A DNA stretch of 64,000 nucleotides. Source: Megascapheus bottae (lineage: Eukaryota > Chordata > Mammalia > Rodentia > Geomyidae). The position numbers were made by a program, and so were the translations under genes. The DNA is taken from positions 8,278,106 through 8,342,105 of the forward strand of contig JANJXV010000024.1 in assembly GCA_024803745.1 (NCBI GenBank). Reading direction: 5' to 3'. Of the stretch, positions 1 to 13,765 are shown piece after piece. Within the stretch, counting starts at the first letter, position 1. Each line of letters opens with the position of its first letter. Under the pieces are notes generated by a model, which was given only the letters and a program-made list of their open reading frames with translations, was not told the DNA's origin and did no database searches.

Positions 1-1271
1 TACAAAAGTTTATTTTCATGAATATTCTTCCTAGAATCAAAGAGTAGCTCCATGAATGAAAGATGAGAAGAAGACAAGACCTGTGGTCTTGGTTTCATCC
101 TGGGATTCCAATGTGTCTTTGGAGAAACAATCAAAACATTATTCAGTTGTAGACCGGTCATGTTGTAGACATACCACGATCTGAAATTTCTGTGTGTATT
201 ATATCAGGAGAGTAAAAAGTGATACCTCATGGAGAGTGAAATGAACAGAAACAGAAAACTTGTACTTTAATACAGAGGATGAAATGTTAAAATTCACAGC
301 AAGCAATGCTTGAAGGATGTCTCTGACCATCATTCTAGGCCCTTGGGATGTTACAATGCTATCATGATAGATTAGCCCACGAAAGATAGTTTCATAATAA
401 AATTGAGCAATCTGACATGACAGTACAAAGAAGACTTGACTCAAAATTCCACACTGATCAGAATACAAAAGGAAGACAAAGGGAGCATGAGTTAATGAAG
501 AAGTAGTACTGCGGGCCAGGCAACCAATGGCAGATCTGAAATGATGGGTGCAACAGTGAAAAGAAAAGATAGGTGAGGGAGATCATCAGGAGGTAAAAAT
601 TCAAAGTGAAAACAAGATCCAGATGAGGGCCAGCAAACTTGTAAAGCATTATGAGCAGAAAGGCATGACAAAAGGCAAGCAGAGAATTCAAGATGTAAGT
701 GCACTGAATCTGAAAGGAAATGGAATGCCCAGTAGAGAAGGGTTCATAGGCGAGGAACTCAGGAATCTTGTTTCCAGGCAACTAAGTGAATATAACATGG
801 AACATAAATCCAACCCAAATATGTCAACTCCTTACACACAAGTCCTATGAAAAACAAGACTAGCAACACCTGGAGAGTGGAGTACATGTACAAGTTGGAA
901 TTAAGTGTCACAAAAGCAAGAGGATGTGACCTAGGAGAGCAGGAAGCCAAATGTAACTAGGCTGTACTTTATATTTCCTTGAATATTCATTTTATAGAAT
1001 TAATGGAAACCATTTCCCTTTATAATTTTAACGATATAATAAGAACATCAGAGACATTGAACTCCAAAAAAAGGATCTTCAATGATGCATTAAAAATCAA
1101 GATGAGAAGTAACGAAGTTGAAGAAGCAATGTACTGGCTACCCTTTGAACGTAACCTCACTCTATATACATCACCCTGACAATAATAAAAATTTTTTAAA
1201 GTGAAGGAAAAAAGAACAGGATTATTTTTCATTAATGTCTTACTTACAATATAAAAATCAAATAAAGGGTA
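1..1271. other. Intronic AT-rich sequence, nothing recognised
   Basis: Hydrophobic minus-strand reading frames near 199-950 come from T-rich sequence. They are split across frames by stops and match no family I know. No SINE, L1 or motif is evident. Confidence 0.4.
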
Positions 1272-1502
1272 CAGATTGGCTCAGCATGGGTGGTTTCTAT
1301 CTATGATCCTTACTACTCAAGAAAATGAGATCTAAGGATCACGGTTCAAAGCCAGCTCAGGCAGGAATGTCCATGAGATTTTTATTTCCAATTAAACACT
1401 CCAAATCCAGAAGTAGAGACATGAATCAAGTTATAGAGCATTAGCCTAAAGCAAAAGAGTTCAGAGACAGTGCCCAAAGCCTGAATTCAAGCTCCAGGAC
1501 AG
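1272..1502 (+). mobile_element. Type B SINE (7SL/B1-like + ID-like), diverged
   Basis: It starts with GGCTCAGCATGGGTGG, then a degraded TAATCCTAGCTACTCAGGAGGC-type segment, GGTTCAAAGCCAGC, a CCAATTAA linker and an ID-like right arm ending in ATTCAAGCTCCAGGAC. Many substitutions indicate an old copy. A degenerate CA-rich tail follows to about 1565. Confidence 0.8.
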
Positions 1503-1565
1503 GTGTGCTTGTGTGCATATGAATGCAAGCACATACACACTCACAGCGCGCATACACATACACAA

Positions 1566-4500
1566 AATCAATCATTTTGTTTCTAAGTTTCCATCTCAAA
1601 TGGCATGTACAATAATGAACCTACAGTCAAAGTCATTCTCAATATGGTAGAATCGGTATAAAATTTCATAGTTTATCTTGTGCTATCATATTAATGGAAA
1701 AGAGACATTTTAGAAGACCAACCCTCAAATACAAACCCAAGGAAACAATATTGATTAACAAACTAAACAGAAAAGTGTTTCATAGTTACAGCAATATAAT
1801 TACATAATTCAATGCCAGGAATTCAGGTATGATATATGCAATCAAAAATTGTTCAAAATTACAGTAAAGGATTAGAATTCTAGGAAGTCTACTGCAATTG
1901 AGGTCAGGCAGATACTTATGCTTGAGTGACAAGGTGAAAAGAAAGGAGTTACCTAAGGCTTAAGAAACTGAGAGCAGAGCTCACAAGAAAAGATAGACAT
2001 CAGACACAAAACAGGTCCTAATTCATTGTCTCCTAAAATTACTTTGTTGAACTTTTTTCTAGTTTTTTTTATTAATTCCACAGTCCAAAGTAGGGGCAAG
2101 ATCAAGGCACTTTTGAACAATTAAAAATTTAACTTAGATTTCTCATATACTGTTTCCAATTGATAAAACTAATCCAAATAAATCCTTGTATTCTCTGTCA
2201 TAAACCTCAGGAATGAGGAGGATGAGGGATTATCACTGGTTTGAAACAGGACAATGAATTCAAGAGACTTAAGAATGCAGAAGACAAGTACATTTCTCTG
2301 CCTTCAAACTGGTAGATTCAAAACACCACCAGGGATTCCATATCATCTTCAAAGGCCATTAAGCTCTAGCTCAGATCTCTGACCAAGTTATATGTGTGCT
2401 GCAACAACCATTAAATTTCTGCCTACATCAAGTCTCAACTTCTTTACCACAGCTCTCAGAGGTGTCCAGAATTAAACCTTTCCAAACTTATTCCCCACAA
2501 CAATGCATTCTGTATTCCAAATCGTACCATGCCATGCAACCTCTTATTAACCTACTTAGCACTTTCCATGCCTGTGTCTTGGCTCTATTACTTCTTTCAT
2601 TTACTTTGAATGTATATTTCTCTCTTTTTTAAGGAACAATTTTTAATTTATTACATTATCTAGTCATATAAAAAAGTTGTCATTTAACTAAGTAGTTTAT
2701 AATACAATATATCTTGATCATTATCATCCCTTTCTCTTTGTAACGATTTTTTTACTCAAGATCTAGTTCAAATGTTGAAATCTTCTTGACCATTTTAAAT
2801 CACCCCAATAAAAACTAAGCATCTTGTACATATGACACACAATTTCCTACCTTTTATTTTTTACATAATATATATGGATCTTACACAGTACATTTAAATA
2901 AGCATAACTATTTCCACCATGCCAAGCCAAATCATACGAAAAGTTAGCATGGTGCCTGTTATGTTACCAGAGAACAGGAAATGTCAACGAAAGTTGTGTT
3001 TGGCCAATAGCTGTCATGCGGTCAAAACTCTGTTACTGTTGCCTGCTTTCAGTTTTTGCAAGTGCTGGCCCAATGGAACACAACAGTATATTGAAACAGA
3101 GCTCTTTCGATGTCAACTCAGTCAAGGCATCAGAAGAACAAAAGCAAGACAAGACAAATCATCTAATAGTGTCACAGAGGCTGTGTGTTGTACAAAGATT
3201 TTCAATGGAAACAGCAAGCATTGCTGAAATCTACCACAGGTTTCATTTCCCAAGAGCATTGTTTGGAGTGGGGCTCTGGCCCACGGGAAAGAGAGCTAGG
3301 TTATACCTTATGTAGTACCTGTTAGAGTTAGTGAGATGAAATGAAAGAGATTAAAAACTACAGGTAACACGAATGTAAAGGAGGTACCTTCAGAAGATAG
3401 AGAAAAAGATTTAGTCAAATATCCAAATTGCGGATAAAAAATGAAAACAGGTCAACCTAAAGATGCCAAGATGTGTGACAGTTTCACTAGAGAAAATCCT
3501 TGAGATACGTTTCCCCTTCTACTGTTACTCTCCTCCTCAAGCTGAATAAGAGAAAGTTTAACTAGACCATTAGAATATCCTGACTTTCATTCCTTGGACT
3601 TCAGTGCCATCACAAGGTACTGCAGCTAGAACCAATTCTGAAAGCCTTAAGGTGAGGAACAATGGCAGAAATTGCCTGTCTGATCGAAGAACACAGAGAG
3701 GAGCCACCCTGGATGCACAGATTGTTCCCTTTGCACCATGCTGGACCAATATGGTATGATAAATACATTGACTGAGGCCCTGAAGAAGGAAACTACCCTG
3801 CCACTCAATGTTTTTCATGAGACCTCATGTACATACAGCAGCCACCTACCCGACATGGCATGTCAAAACAAAAACCAGTGTAGGTATGACATCATACCAA
3901 CTAGCAGACAGGCACTACCAGCAACAAAGAGCAGACCTGGATTCTCCCAGGAGAGAAAATTCAAAATATAATAATTCTGCTAAATACTAGACTCCATCTC
4001 CAATGGAGTTAACCTCATATACTTTCAAAGCCCAGAATATGCCAATGTACACAGTAGCAAAGGCTTTTTTCACTGCCACTTCCCCTTCTCCATCCTCTGC
4101 ACACAACTCCACTGGAAGTCAGACATGGGTCAGGTAGTTGGAACTAAGAGCCTTAGACTGGGAGCAGGTTCATTTGCAAACAGGAGTATCTTCAAGTATA
4201 AATGTAGTTTGGGACTTTGACTATATGTAGGACTGAACATTAATTGTCAAAATGAGACTTTACAAATTTATAGGTAGTAAGTAAGAGAACTTGATATAAT
4301 GTTGTTTTCTATGTAAAGTTATGGCACCTACCCGAGATTCCATCCAAAGACAATTCTGCGGGGCGGGATATAGCATCAGGCAAGGGAAGTCAAAGATGTT
4401 TTATGGTTGTACATCAACATCTGCATTCCTCTCTTCAATGCAATGGTTAACATAATATCAAAGAATAAAACCGGAGCCATTCTAAAAATTCAGAAGTGAG

Positions 4501-5793
4501 GAAATATGAAGGGTTCTAGCTGTTTATCTCTAGGGAATTCACTGTTAAGTTTTTGAAGTATTTATTGTAATGTACTAAATGGAAAGCACTGAATCTTACA
4601 TATTCCATTTAGCCACATTAAAATTAAAGTGCTGAGGATGTTCAAAGTGATAAAGGTACTACCAAATCTAGTAAGCAAAGTTTATTCATCTCTACTCTAA
4701 GGAATGAAAATATATAAAACCGATTTAACAACTCAGCGCAAGAAAAAATTGCTTCCTATGCAGGATAAAGTATATGCTAAATTGAAGCCTAAAGCAAAAG
4801 GTATAAATCTCTGGAAAACTGAGAAAATCACTGTAAATAGTTTATAGAGGTGGGGTATCTTGACGGATGTGATTTGCAAATCTCAAAAGTAAATTTTAGG
4901 TTGAGCTTAATTAAATGCAAGAGTGCCCAAGCACAAGAAATCTGAAAATCAAAAATGAGGCATTTGAAATGCCACCTCAGAATATATAAAGAGCCTTACC
5001 AAATCAGAATGAGAACACGCAAATAAAGGAATTGTGATATAAGCTATGAAAACTAAAGACTCTATAGGGTCCCACCTCTCCAATTCAGGAGTAGATGCTT
5101 TTAAAAAAGAGGCAGACAAGAGTTACTGCATCTCCATAAGAAGAAGCCAGAGCAAACAGGTTTTTAGATAGCCAAAAATGAAGTTCCAAGTGGAAAGAGG
5201 TTCCAACCCAAAAATACTAAAGCTGACAAAGGGTGTGGACTTAACAGCTGCCTTTGCTCACTGAGATTGTGCTCACACTAACATCCACTCCTTACAGCGT
5301 GCTTTAAATACAGTATGCAATGCTATGCAAGACCTTGCAGTAAGCCTCTACCAAAAATGTCTTTGTGCTGCCAATAGTCAAAAAATGACAGTGCTAATTA
5401 AAATGTAGATTCTTGTGCCCCAATTACACCTGCTAACCCAGTAGCCAAGCAACAGGCCCAGAAATACACATTGTTAGGAGGCTCTTCCAGTGACTTTAAT
5501 GTCCAGTAATGACCAAGACCAATGTTATAATGACATGAATTCTTTTTATTATTCCTTTTAGTCAACACTTCTAATCTAGTTCAAAATTCACCAACAATTC
5601 ACCTTCTGTGAAAAAAACTCCTTTAAACTCAGATGGATCTTCTATTAACTTTAAACTCTGATGGGTCTTCTATTCTGCTAAATAGTTATCTGCACAGCTC
5701 TGTGTCATTTTTCTATTTTATACTAATTATTGACTATTGACTTTCTCATTTGTTGAATAAGAAGGTCTAAAGCGCATGAAAATATACTGAATC
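1566..5793. other. Intronic unique-looking sequence with a 28-bp tandem duplication
   Basis: No gene or clear transposon is recognised in this 4.2-kb AT-rich stretch. A diverged 28-bp unit beginning TTTAAACTC is repeated directly at about 5622-5678. Confidence 0.4.
5622..5678. repeat. Two-copy tandem repeat, 28-bp unit
   Basis: TTTAAACTCAGATGGATC and TTTAAACTCTGATGGGTC head successive 28-bp units that both continue TTCTATT. Copies differ at a few bases. Confidence 0.8.
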
Positions 5794-5845
5794 GAGCCAG
5801 GCACCAGTGGCTCATGCCTGTCATCCTAGCTGCTCAGGAAGCTAC
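5794..5845 (+). mobile_element. Type B SINE, 5' fragment
   Basis: GCCAGGCACCAGTGGCTCATGCCTGTCATCCTAGCTGCTCAGGA-like left arm only, read in two pieces. The right arm and tail are missing, so this is a truncated copy or a deletion remnant. Confidence 0.8.
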
Positions 5846-5889
5846 TCTTTACATCTGAATATTTTTTCTGTTCAATTATTAATTACAGT

Positions 5890-6010
5890 ATAATAGAAAA
5901 GGTAAGTTTCTTATGCCCATTTAACACACGAGAACACTGAGGTTTCAAAGGTTTACTTTAGCTCACACTGCTAGGAAATAATAAAGTTACTATGAAAACC
6001 CAGAGGCTTG
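5890..6010 (+). mobile_element. MIR SINE fragment (old)
   Basis: The run CCCATTTAACACACGAG, then AACACTGAGG, then AGCTCACACTGCTAGGAA follows the order of the MIR core (CCCATTTTACAGATGAG, AACTGAGG, CACACAGCTAGTAA). Divergence is high, as expected for this ancient family. Confidence 0.65.
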
Positions 6011-8124
6011 TCAGGTATTTCCCTGCATCGTCAATTAAACTTTAGTCTGTTTTGAAGACTTTTTATTTCACAGTATAGAAAGAAAATCAAAAAAAAAGAA
6101 TAGGTTATAGAAATGGGTAGAGTGATTGAGTGGCAAATGGTAAGAGTTTTTAAGATACTCCCTAATCATGTGATTCAAAGCAATCCACAAAAGATAATTA
6201 AAGAAATCACTACACCTAGGTAAAAGCTGCTTATTAGGAAAGAAGAGAAGATTGTTGTCACAAATAACAATTACTTGTTTCTCCAAGATCAAACTTCTAT
6301 ACTTATCTCATTAGAGATTTCAACATTATTCCTATAGGAAAGGTCTTATAGTTTTATAAATGTCCCTAGTACAGCAGTGACCTCGTTCAAGTCAAAAAAA
6401 AAAACAACCAGCATGACTGAAAGAGTTGTGCCCACTGAGGCAGTGTCCTGGAAAGAAAATGATTTCTTTTCAGGTCATTTTCTGACCATACCATCTCAAA
6501 TATCCATGTTATTTTCCTCAATATACTTTGTTTACTTCTCTCATTGACAGGCCATGGCAGGCTACAATAAACATTTCCAAGTTAGCAGACTATATTAATA
6601 TTTTGCATCTGCGTGAAAAATGCAATAACCCATTTGAAATTTTCAGACACTAAAGCAACCCAGCACCTTTAAGAAACTCCCAGGAGATAAGGCTGATGGA
6701 AAAAGGAAACCTGAAAAAGTCCACACAAAAGTTATCTTTCTGAATACTTCACAAAGGAAAATAATGCTTCTGAAATACCTTGCAAGAGCTTTTCATGTTC
6801 TCCTGAGTTTTGATGCATGAACATGGAACCACCTTTCCAAAATCTCAGCCAGGATGATGAATCACTAAACGTTTCAACTCTGTACCTACACCTTTCACCT
6901 GGAGCCTCAATGAGAGATTTGGGCTAACCGAGTCATTACTAAGCTATTTAGTGACAGCCCAGACATTTGCACATCCAGTAATTAATAAACATGCTGCTAC
7001 CTACTATTGAATCATAAGCACAAATCTAATTGATTCATTGTTTATTTAAATTTATTAAAATTTGCCAGGCCTCTTAAAATATATTCATAGCACAGATGAC
7101 TTCTGTAGGCTTGATGGTTTGTACTTGGGCTATCACAACTGCCATTGCTACAGAGTTCCAAAGATATCCCTCTAGTGAAGTCACAAAGATCCTGAACTCT
7201 AGAGTCCCTCAATCACTGACACTGTTTCCAGTGCTCAGCAGTGGGTTTACCACCTACCCTGCTTCCCAAACTAAGTCAAAATAGAGTCCAGCACTGAAAG
7301 AAGGTTAAACACATTTTTATGAAGGGATTATGTGTGGACGATTTTAAACAGCCACTATGACTAAGATCATGAAGAGTTAAAAGGTGGCAACATTTTGCCT
7401 TCAGGAAACTTTCAATTCCAAAAGCTACTATCCCTCAGTGGAACTCATGCCATTGGTAGCCCATGAGACATTCTCAGGCTCAACAGATGTTCTCCCTTCT
7501 CCTTGGCTACAGTCCTACCGATCCCAGCACATGACAGCCAGTGAGCTCTTTCTTGGGCAGATACATGTGCCCTTGCTTGGACCAGTGAAGTCACCTGCCT
7601 CCTACGAGGACATGGCTGGTTTCTCAACTCACTTGTGTCAGTGTTGCCTACTCTGATTTCAATATCATGTGCAACACTTTGGGTCACCAGTATGAAGGCA
7701 TCATGATAAGCCATAGACACTGGGAGTAGAAGCAGGTGAGGCAGGGAGCACTCACAGAATCAAATGCTCACAGATGCAGGCTCAGGCCTAATGCTAAGGC
7801 AGGCAAAAAGGGAAAAAGGGACTGGAGGTCAACACAATCCCCAAAGAGGTTCGCCCTAGCCAACAGATTCCTCAATCTAATGTTACCTAGAGGAGCAATC
7901 CAACAGTTTACAGGAATGGGTTTAATTTTTTTGTCTCTTCTACACCCAATCACCAGTGAGGATCACTTCAGAAAGAAAATAGACACAGATGGACTCTTTG
8001 CCATTGATACTTCTAATGCAGAAGACCTCAGGGCATCTTTTATAGATTGTCCCAGCATGTAAACCAACACTACCAGAAGTAGCTAGGGTAAAATGAGTAC
8101 TTTCTATACAGACTACTCAAAGTG
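6011..8124. other. Intronic unique-looking sequence
   Basis: No repeat or exon is recognised. Short open frames around 7096-8062 lack similarity to known proteins and show no splice or codon signal that would support a gene. Confidence 0.4.
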
Positions 8125-8275
8125 ATTTTCACATGTGACTTGAATACAGTCCCATCGAGGTGGGCAGAGTTATGATTTCTTTATTACAGGCTGGGAGACT
8201 GAGGTGTCAGTCTCTGATCAAATTGCTAGCGAGCAGAAGATCTGAATTTAGCCTCTAGACAACTTCACCACCTCA
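8125..8275 (+). mobile_element. MIR SINE fragment (old)
   Basis: TTTCACATGTGACTTGAAT, then CATCGAGGTGGGCAGAGTTATGA, TTACAGGCTGGGAGACTGAGG and GAAGATCTGAATTTAG follow the MIR order (ends of the core and the tRNA-distal part), with many substitutions. Confidence 0.65.
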
Positions 8276-10986
8276 CAAATTGCAATGGTAAAGCAGTTAC
8301 ATGATTTTTTTTCCTGCAAAAAAATTAAACACTTTGGAGGGACTCATTAAAAGCAAGCTGACAAATTATTGCTGTCACATTAAATTTAATTAAGGCAAAG
8401 AAAAGGATTAGGGAAAGAAATATTAAATATCTGAGGAGAGTCACTCAGTGGCTCTTGAATTCAGGTACTCAGTGATAATGTACCAGGTGTTCCTCTGTGA
8501 ACAATTCACTGCCTCAATAGCAAGACCCAGCCTTCCTGCAATTCACGTGTGTGTGCACATGCGCACATGTGTATATAGGGTAGATAATTAGTGTTACATA
8601 GCATATTATGAGATGATAAAAAAAATCAAACAGAAAAGTGGCAATTTTATGGTTGAATACAAGTAGGAAGCAAGGAAAGTATCACTCTGTTGATTGCTGA
8701 GCAAAGGTGGAGGAGAGAAGAGAAAGGGATACTTGAGGGGAAAGCATTTAAGGAATAAAGAATGGTATGTACAAAGTGAATGTCCCACAAACAGCCATGA
8801 GTGTAACTACAGCAAAAGTACAGAAGTAGTAGGAGATGGGGCTGGAGAGATAAAATGGGCAGATCCCATAAGGTGAGCGACAGTAAAGTTTTTCTTTCAC
8901 TAGAATGCAATGAAATATACTGGAAATGACAATCAGAAAAGCAACCTAACCTGTGTGTCTAAAGATCACTGTCACACAAAGACATTGTCTCTAAAGAGAG
9001 AGGAGGTTGGGTTGGGCATGGTAAGACTAGAAGAAAGCAAGATGCAAAGTTGACTGTCTACTCCTGCATGTGAACAGATTTGCAAGCTTCACTCCCAAAC
9101 TCTCACTATGAAGACCCTAAAAATGGAAATGTCGAAGTGTGGTTGAGATGTGGCTTGTACTACCTTAATGCCAGGCCCCCTGAATGTACATTTTCCATCT
9201 ATTCTTGGGCTTCCTATGTATAACACTCTACAAATGACAGGTCTCAGGCTTCTCTGACAGCTTCTTTCTGATTTGAATGGGATAACTACCAGGAGAATGG
9301 ACAGAAAAGGGAGGAAAGGTAAGGCATTTCCACGTCTCCCTTTTCTGTGGCATCACAGATCAGCTATATCTCAGACTATTGCTCTGCCTATATGCTTTCC
9401 AATCCACAGTTCCTCTTACCATTGAATGGCCCTGAATCTTGGGCTCTACTCATCCCTGGGACCTCCTTTATCTCTTTGCTTCTTGTAGCCCATGAGATAG
9501 AAAAGACTTCCTGTAGCTGATAAACTCTGTACTACATGACAAAACCTTATTGGCTTTTTAGGATTTTACAGTATCTCTAATTAATTACCCATTGTAAATC
9601 CTTTTTATACCCCTTACATCCCCATTACAAATCCTCTTTCTACCCCTTACATCACAAATGTATAACTGTATAATTTTGTTCAGCTAAAGCCTTGGATAAC
9701 TATTCATAGCAAATCATTCTCAAGGGAACTGTGCTAAGAATGAGAGGATGGGAGAAGAAAAGGAATGCTGGATAAAGGGGGTAGAGAGAGTGAGAGATGC
9801 AGGAGCATGCTCTGTGTGCTATGGTCTTAGCACTTTGCAGTCACATATCTGCATCCATGGAAAAGTTCCAAAGCTCATGAGATGTCTAGATTGCTCACAG
9901 AAACCTCTAGTCCTCCCTTCAAAGAACCTATTTGAAATTATTCACCACCAATAGTCTCCAGGTCATAGTAACCCCCGGAACAATGCCCTAGAGAGTCAGA
10001 AGGGCTAGCTGGTCTTACCTGTCACCAGTCTTCAACTCCCAACCTATCATAATGAATTAAAAAAAAAGATCATAGCAGAGAGGATACATGAACAAGTATG
10101 TAATAAAGAGAAATTTAAACCGCTGAGATACCAGAATGAAAATACTATCCATGCTTGCTAGAGGACATTTATACAAAGGACATTCTAGACACTGAGCTAT
10201 TTATCTGTGCCAGAACAAAGCATGTCAAGCACATGGAAGGACAAGAGAGACTCTGGCGAGCATTCTGGAAGCTATGCTTCTTATTGCAGATAAACAGTAT
10301 GCAAAAACACCACTAGAAAACTGATCTTTGAGTAGGTGACGAGGTTCTATAGAAAAACACTTAAGGTTATATTGTGTTGTATAAGCATTTTGTATAAAGG
10401 GAATGTTAGAATGACCTCAGGGAGCAGGTACTCTCACTGATGTGAAAACATTGCTTTAGTACTGCAGCTGTTAGATACCACTTAGTTTAATTCAAAAAGG
10501 AATTGTGTCCTTGAAAGTTAGAGTATAAAAGGACATCATTACATTTGTGTAAGACCCTAAAAGATCAGAGCATGTTTACTGACTTGTTCTACATGAAAAT
10601 ATAACTCATACAAATATAACCTATAAAAAAGGGTTCAAATTACTTGAAAGCTTTTGTGCTTGGGGAGGAAGTAGTTTATGATGGAGCCAGAAAGCTCCTT
10701 TTTTTCTGTGTGACTATTTAATCCCCATCTGCTATAGGTAGGGCTGGAGAGAAATAAGAAATACTGGTAGGGGTGGGGGAAAGCAAGACCCTAGAGAAAG
10801 AGGGTGCTAATTTCAGAGAGGGATCATCTCAGTATTAGTAGCAGAGCTGCCTATCCGAATTCAGTCTAGAAACCACATCTTCATATACCAGTATTAGGAA
10901 GAGAAAGAAGGGAAGGGAGCACCCATTGATAGTTCTTTTTCTCATTTCTAGAATCATAAAATATGCAATATAAATCTAGAGATGCA

Positions 10987-10987
<1 letters not shown>
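8276..10987. other. Intronic sequence with a 32-bp tandem duplication
   Basis: Mostly unique-looking and AT-rich. A direct duplication lies at 9589-9653. Nothing else could be assigned. Confidence 0.4.
9589..9653. repeat. Two-copy tandem repeat, 32-33-bp unit
   Basis: CCATTGTAAATCC...TACCCCTTACATC is followed at once by CCATTACAAATCC...TACCCCTTACATC. A short local duplication with a few differences. Confidence 0.85.

Positions 10988-11041
<54 letters not shown>
10988..11041. repeat. (CA)27 microsatellite
   Basis: Uninterrupted CA dinucleotides over 54 bp. Read in the CADPS2 pre-mRNA this is a UG tract, deep in intron 1. Confidence 0.98.
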
Positions 11042-11042
<1 letters not shown>

Positions 11043-11415
11043 GTAGAATATGGAAAACAAGAGGATTCATTTAGATTGAGTTACTTGTTCAAGGATGGTA
11101 ACCTCTCTATGTGTATTGATGTTACTTTGAGGAAGAGAGTTGGATCAACAAGGAGGAGACACTGCAGTGGGTATTTGCTACTGAGATCAATAATCCTCTT
11201 GGCATTTAGATTATTGCAGCTTAGGAGAACTCACAATTCTAATTATGAGGACGTGAAGCTTTAAGATTTCCTATTGAAACAGTTCCCCAAGTAATCATAA
11301 GTAACTCCCTTCACAAAGCCACTGTTGAAGACAATAAAGATACTCTTTAATATGTCTCAGTCTGTATGACTGTATGTATGCATGTATTATGCATGTATGG
11401 GCATGTGTTTAAGAA

Positions 11416-11622
11416 GGGCTTTAACTCAGGGCCTAGGCACTGCCCCTTATCTTTTTCCTTCAAGACTAGCACTTTAACACTTGATCCACAGTTCTACTTT
11501 CATCTTTTTAGTGGTCAATTGGAGATGAGTCTCATAGACTTTCATATCCAGCCTTAACCACAGTCCTCAGATCTCAGCCTCCTGAGTAGCTAGGATTACA
11601 GACTGAGCTACCAGCACCTGGC
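11416..11622 (-). mobile_element. Type B SINE, full length, diverged
   Basis: Plus-strand reading shows the reverse complement: ID-like arm (CTCAGGGCCTAGGCACTG), linker (GTCAATTGGAGATGAG), and B1-like arm (CAGCCTCCTGAGTAGCTAGG) ending ACCAGCACCTGGC. Confidence 0.88.
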
Positions 11623-12620
11623 ATATTACAGTCTTGAAATGTGTGTAATAGTGCTTCAGGGGGGCATGATTTGCCTTTAATATGTTCTCAAACTCAGTGT
11701 GATGGAATAAAACTGTGAATAGGAGCTTTAGTATGAAGAACAATGCAATCTTAATTTGCAAAAAAAAATCTTAGAAATTTCCCCAGGCAAAAATACAAGA
11801 ATTTGTAGACTCAGGAAGCTAAATTCAAATTATAAAGTTCTCATCAACAAACTGTATGATCTTGGTCACAGTGTTCCTACTGTCTGAGTAAATGTGAAAA
11901 CAGAAATAAAATGAGCTCAAACTTCTAAGTCTTGAAAGTGTCAATCTATTCAATTTTTAGAAACCATATGTGCTTTACCACTTACATTTTAACCTTTACT
12001 CGCTAAAGAACATTGGAAAAACTGATAAGCATTAATATTTCAGGCACATTATATACAGTTGACATTTTAAGCAATATATTTCCCTGACAATATAGAGACT
12101 ATGAAGTTTGTAGGCTTGGGGACAACAATATTACAATTCTGAAATGAATGACAACATTGAGGGCTATTCAAGTCCCTGATGAGGAAAAAGAATAAATTTT
12201 AAAAATGTATTATGTAAGCAAATATGCAAAAGCAAGTTCTCTTTAGGAAGACTAAAAGAAGCTGCCTCATAAAAAGTTAAAATGTTCTCAGTGTCACACA
12301 TTCAGCTCTTTGGGGAGAACACAGATGCTAGTACCTACTGGAGCCATTACATGTTGATAGGTAGGGAAGAATGGCCCACAGTGATTCACATAAAAGGAAT
12401 TGAGCAACTTTAACCTCAGGGTTGCCGGGGAATTTACTTCTCTGTTTGACCTTACTATATACCTCACATTTTTTTTTTATTATTCTATTCCTTTTCTTTA
12501 GAATATACTCTGGATTTCCCTTACCATAGCTTTGCTCCTACAATGACTTCATATTTGACAAGGTTTGGGCTAGGCAAAAGCTTTTAATATTTTATAGAAG
12601 GAAAACTACCCCCCCACCAA
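11623..12620. other. Intronic AT-rich sequence, nothing recognised
   Basis: No repeat family, exon or motif could be assigned. Confidence 0.35.
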
Positions 12621-12826
12621 GTTTTCTTTTGTTTTCTTTTAGCCAGTCCTGAACTCAAGCTCAGGGCCTGCGCACTGTCCTTGGACTTTCTCAAGGCTAG
12701 AGCTCTACCACTTGAGCCTCAGTAACTCTTCTACCTTTTTTCTATGTATGTGGTACCAATGAATCAAACCTGGGTCTTCGGGGATGCTAGGCAAGCACTC
12801 TACCACTAGGCCAAACTCCTGGGTCC
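12621..12826 (-). mobile_element. Type A SINE (ID-ID dimer)
   Basis: Reverse complement of the dimer: T-rich tail, AGCCAGTCCTGAACTCAAGC, TCTCAAGGCTAGAGCTCTAC, then TATGTATGTGGTACCAATGA and the left unit with CACTCTACCACTAGGCCAA, the complement of the tRNA-type A box. Confidence 0.93.
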
Positions 12827-13290
12827 CCCGCCCCCACAAAGTTTTTAAATGATTGATAGAACATAGTTTACATATATTAAAAATAACTGGATGATTAGCA
12901 TGAATGAGAACCTTTTGATTTTTACTCCAGTCTTAATGTGTGCAATGCCTCACTGCCTCGAAGAAAAAAAAAATCCACCACGTAAGCAACAATTTTTTTT
13001 GAAATTCCTTTTTCCACACAGACTTTATATTTCGTGATAATCAAGGTTGGTTTGAGTCTATAGTCCTTATTCCTGTTAATAGGTCCATTATTATGCACAA
13101 GAATCAAAGATAAAATTAAGTCACACAGGAAATTAGAACATGAGGTATATAAGGAAGGTTTTAATTACATAAAGAAGTTGACTAACACACTTTGATTCCC
13201 CAAATCAAACTATATCACTCTGTGCACAAAAACTAAATCAAGTGGTGAGCGGAAACACTTTCTTGTTAATAACTTTAAGAGACTGACTAG

Positions 13291-13356
13291 AGGGCTGGTG
13301 GTATGGCTAAGGCACAGACAGCAATTACAAAGCCCTGAGTTCAAATCCAATACAAA
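13291..13356 (+). mobile_element. Monomeric ID-like SINE, old
   Basis: GGGCTGGTGGTATGGCTAAGG and CAAAGCCCTGAGTTCAAATCC are the A-box and B-box regions of an ID/tRNA-derived unit. There is no second unit, so this is an older monomer type or a remnant. Confidence 0.6.
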
Positions 13357-13561
13357 AATTCAAGCATATGAGGAGAAAATTCATCCAAATAGAACATTTT
13401 GAGACTACTAAGTGCACCAGCAAAGACAATGTGATAACTTCAAAAACCTATTGTATCCTTATATAACAAATCCTTGTATTCTAGCCTCCTTTTATCCTAA
13501 TTACCTTAAAAGTTAGAGAATATGCCTCACATAATTTAAACCAAATAAAATAAAAGGAACA

Positions 13562-13765
13562 TGACATCAGCTATTTCATGACTATAATCCCAGCTATTCA
13601 GAAAACTGAGATGTGGAGGACTGTGGGTTAAAGCCACCCTGCACAGAAAATGATGACTCAAAGCTCCAAAATTACCAGTACAAAGCTGTGCTGAAGGTAT
13701 GGCTCAAATGACAGACAAACAAGCAAGCTGAGTAGGCATAAGGTCCTGAACTTAAGCACTTGTAT
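13562..13765 (+). mobile_element. Type B SINE, heavily diverged
   Basis: ACTATAATCCCAGCTATTCAG and GTTAAAGCCACCCTG match the left arm; TATGGCTCAAATGACAGAC and GTCCTGAACTTAAGCAC match the right arm. Low similarity suggests great age. Confidence 0.6.

Noticed and set aside
199..950. Hydrophobic minus-strand frames suggesting a membrane receptor
   Set aside because: They lie in different frames with stops between, show no conserved receptor motif, and the hydrophobicity follows from T-rich sequence.
10988..11041. CRISPR-like or other prokaryotic repeat arrays
   Set aside because: All direct repeats are microsatellites, local duplications or SINEs in a mammalian context.
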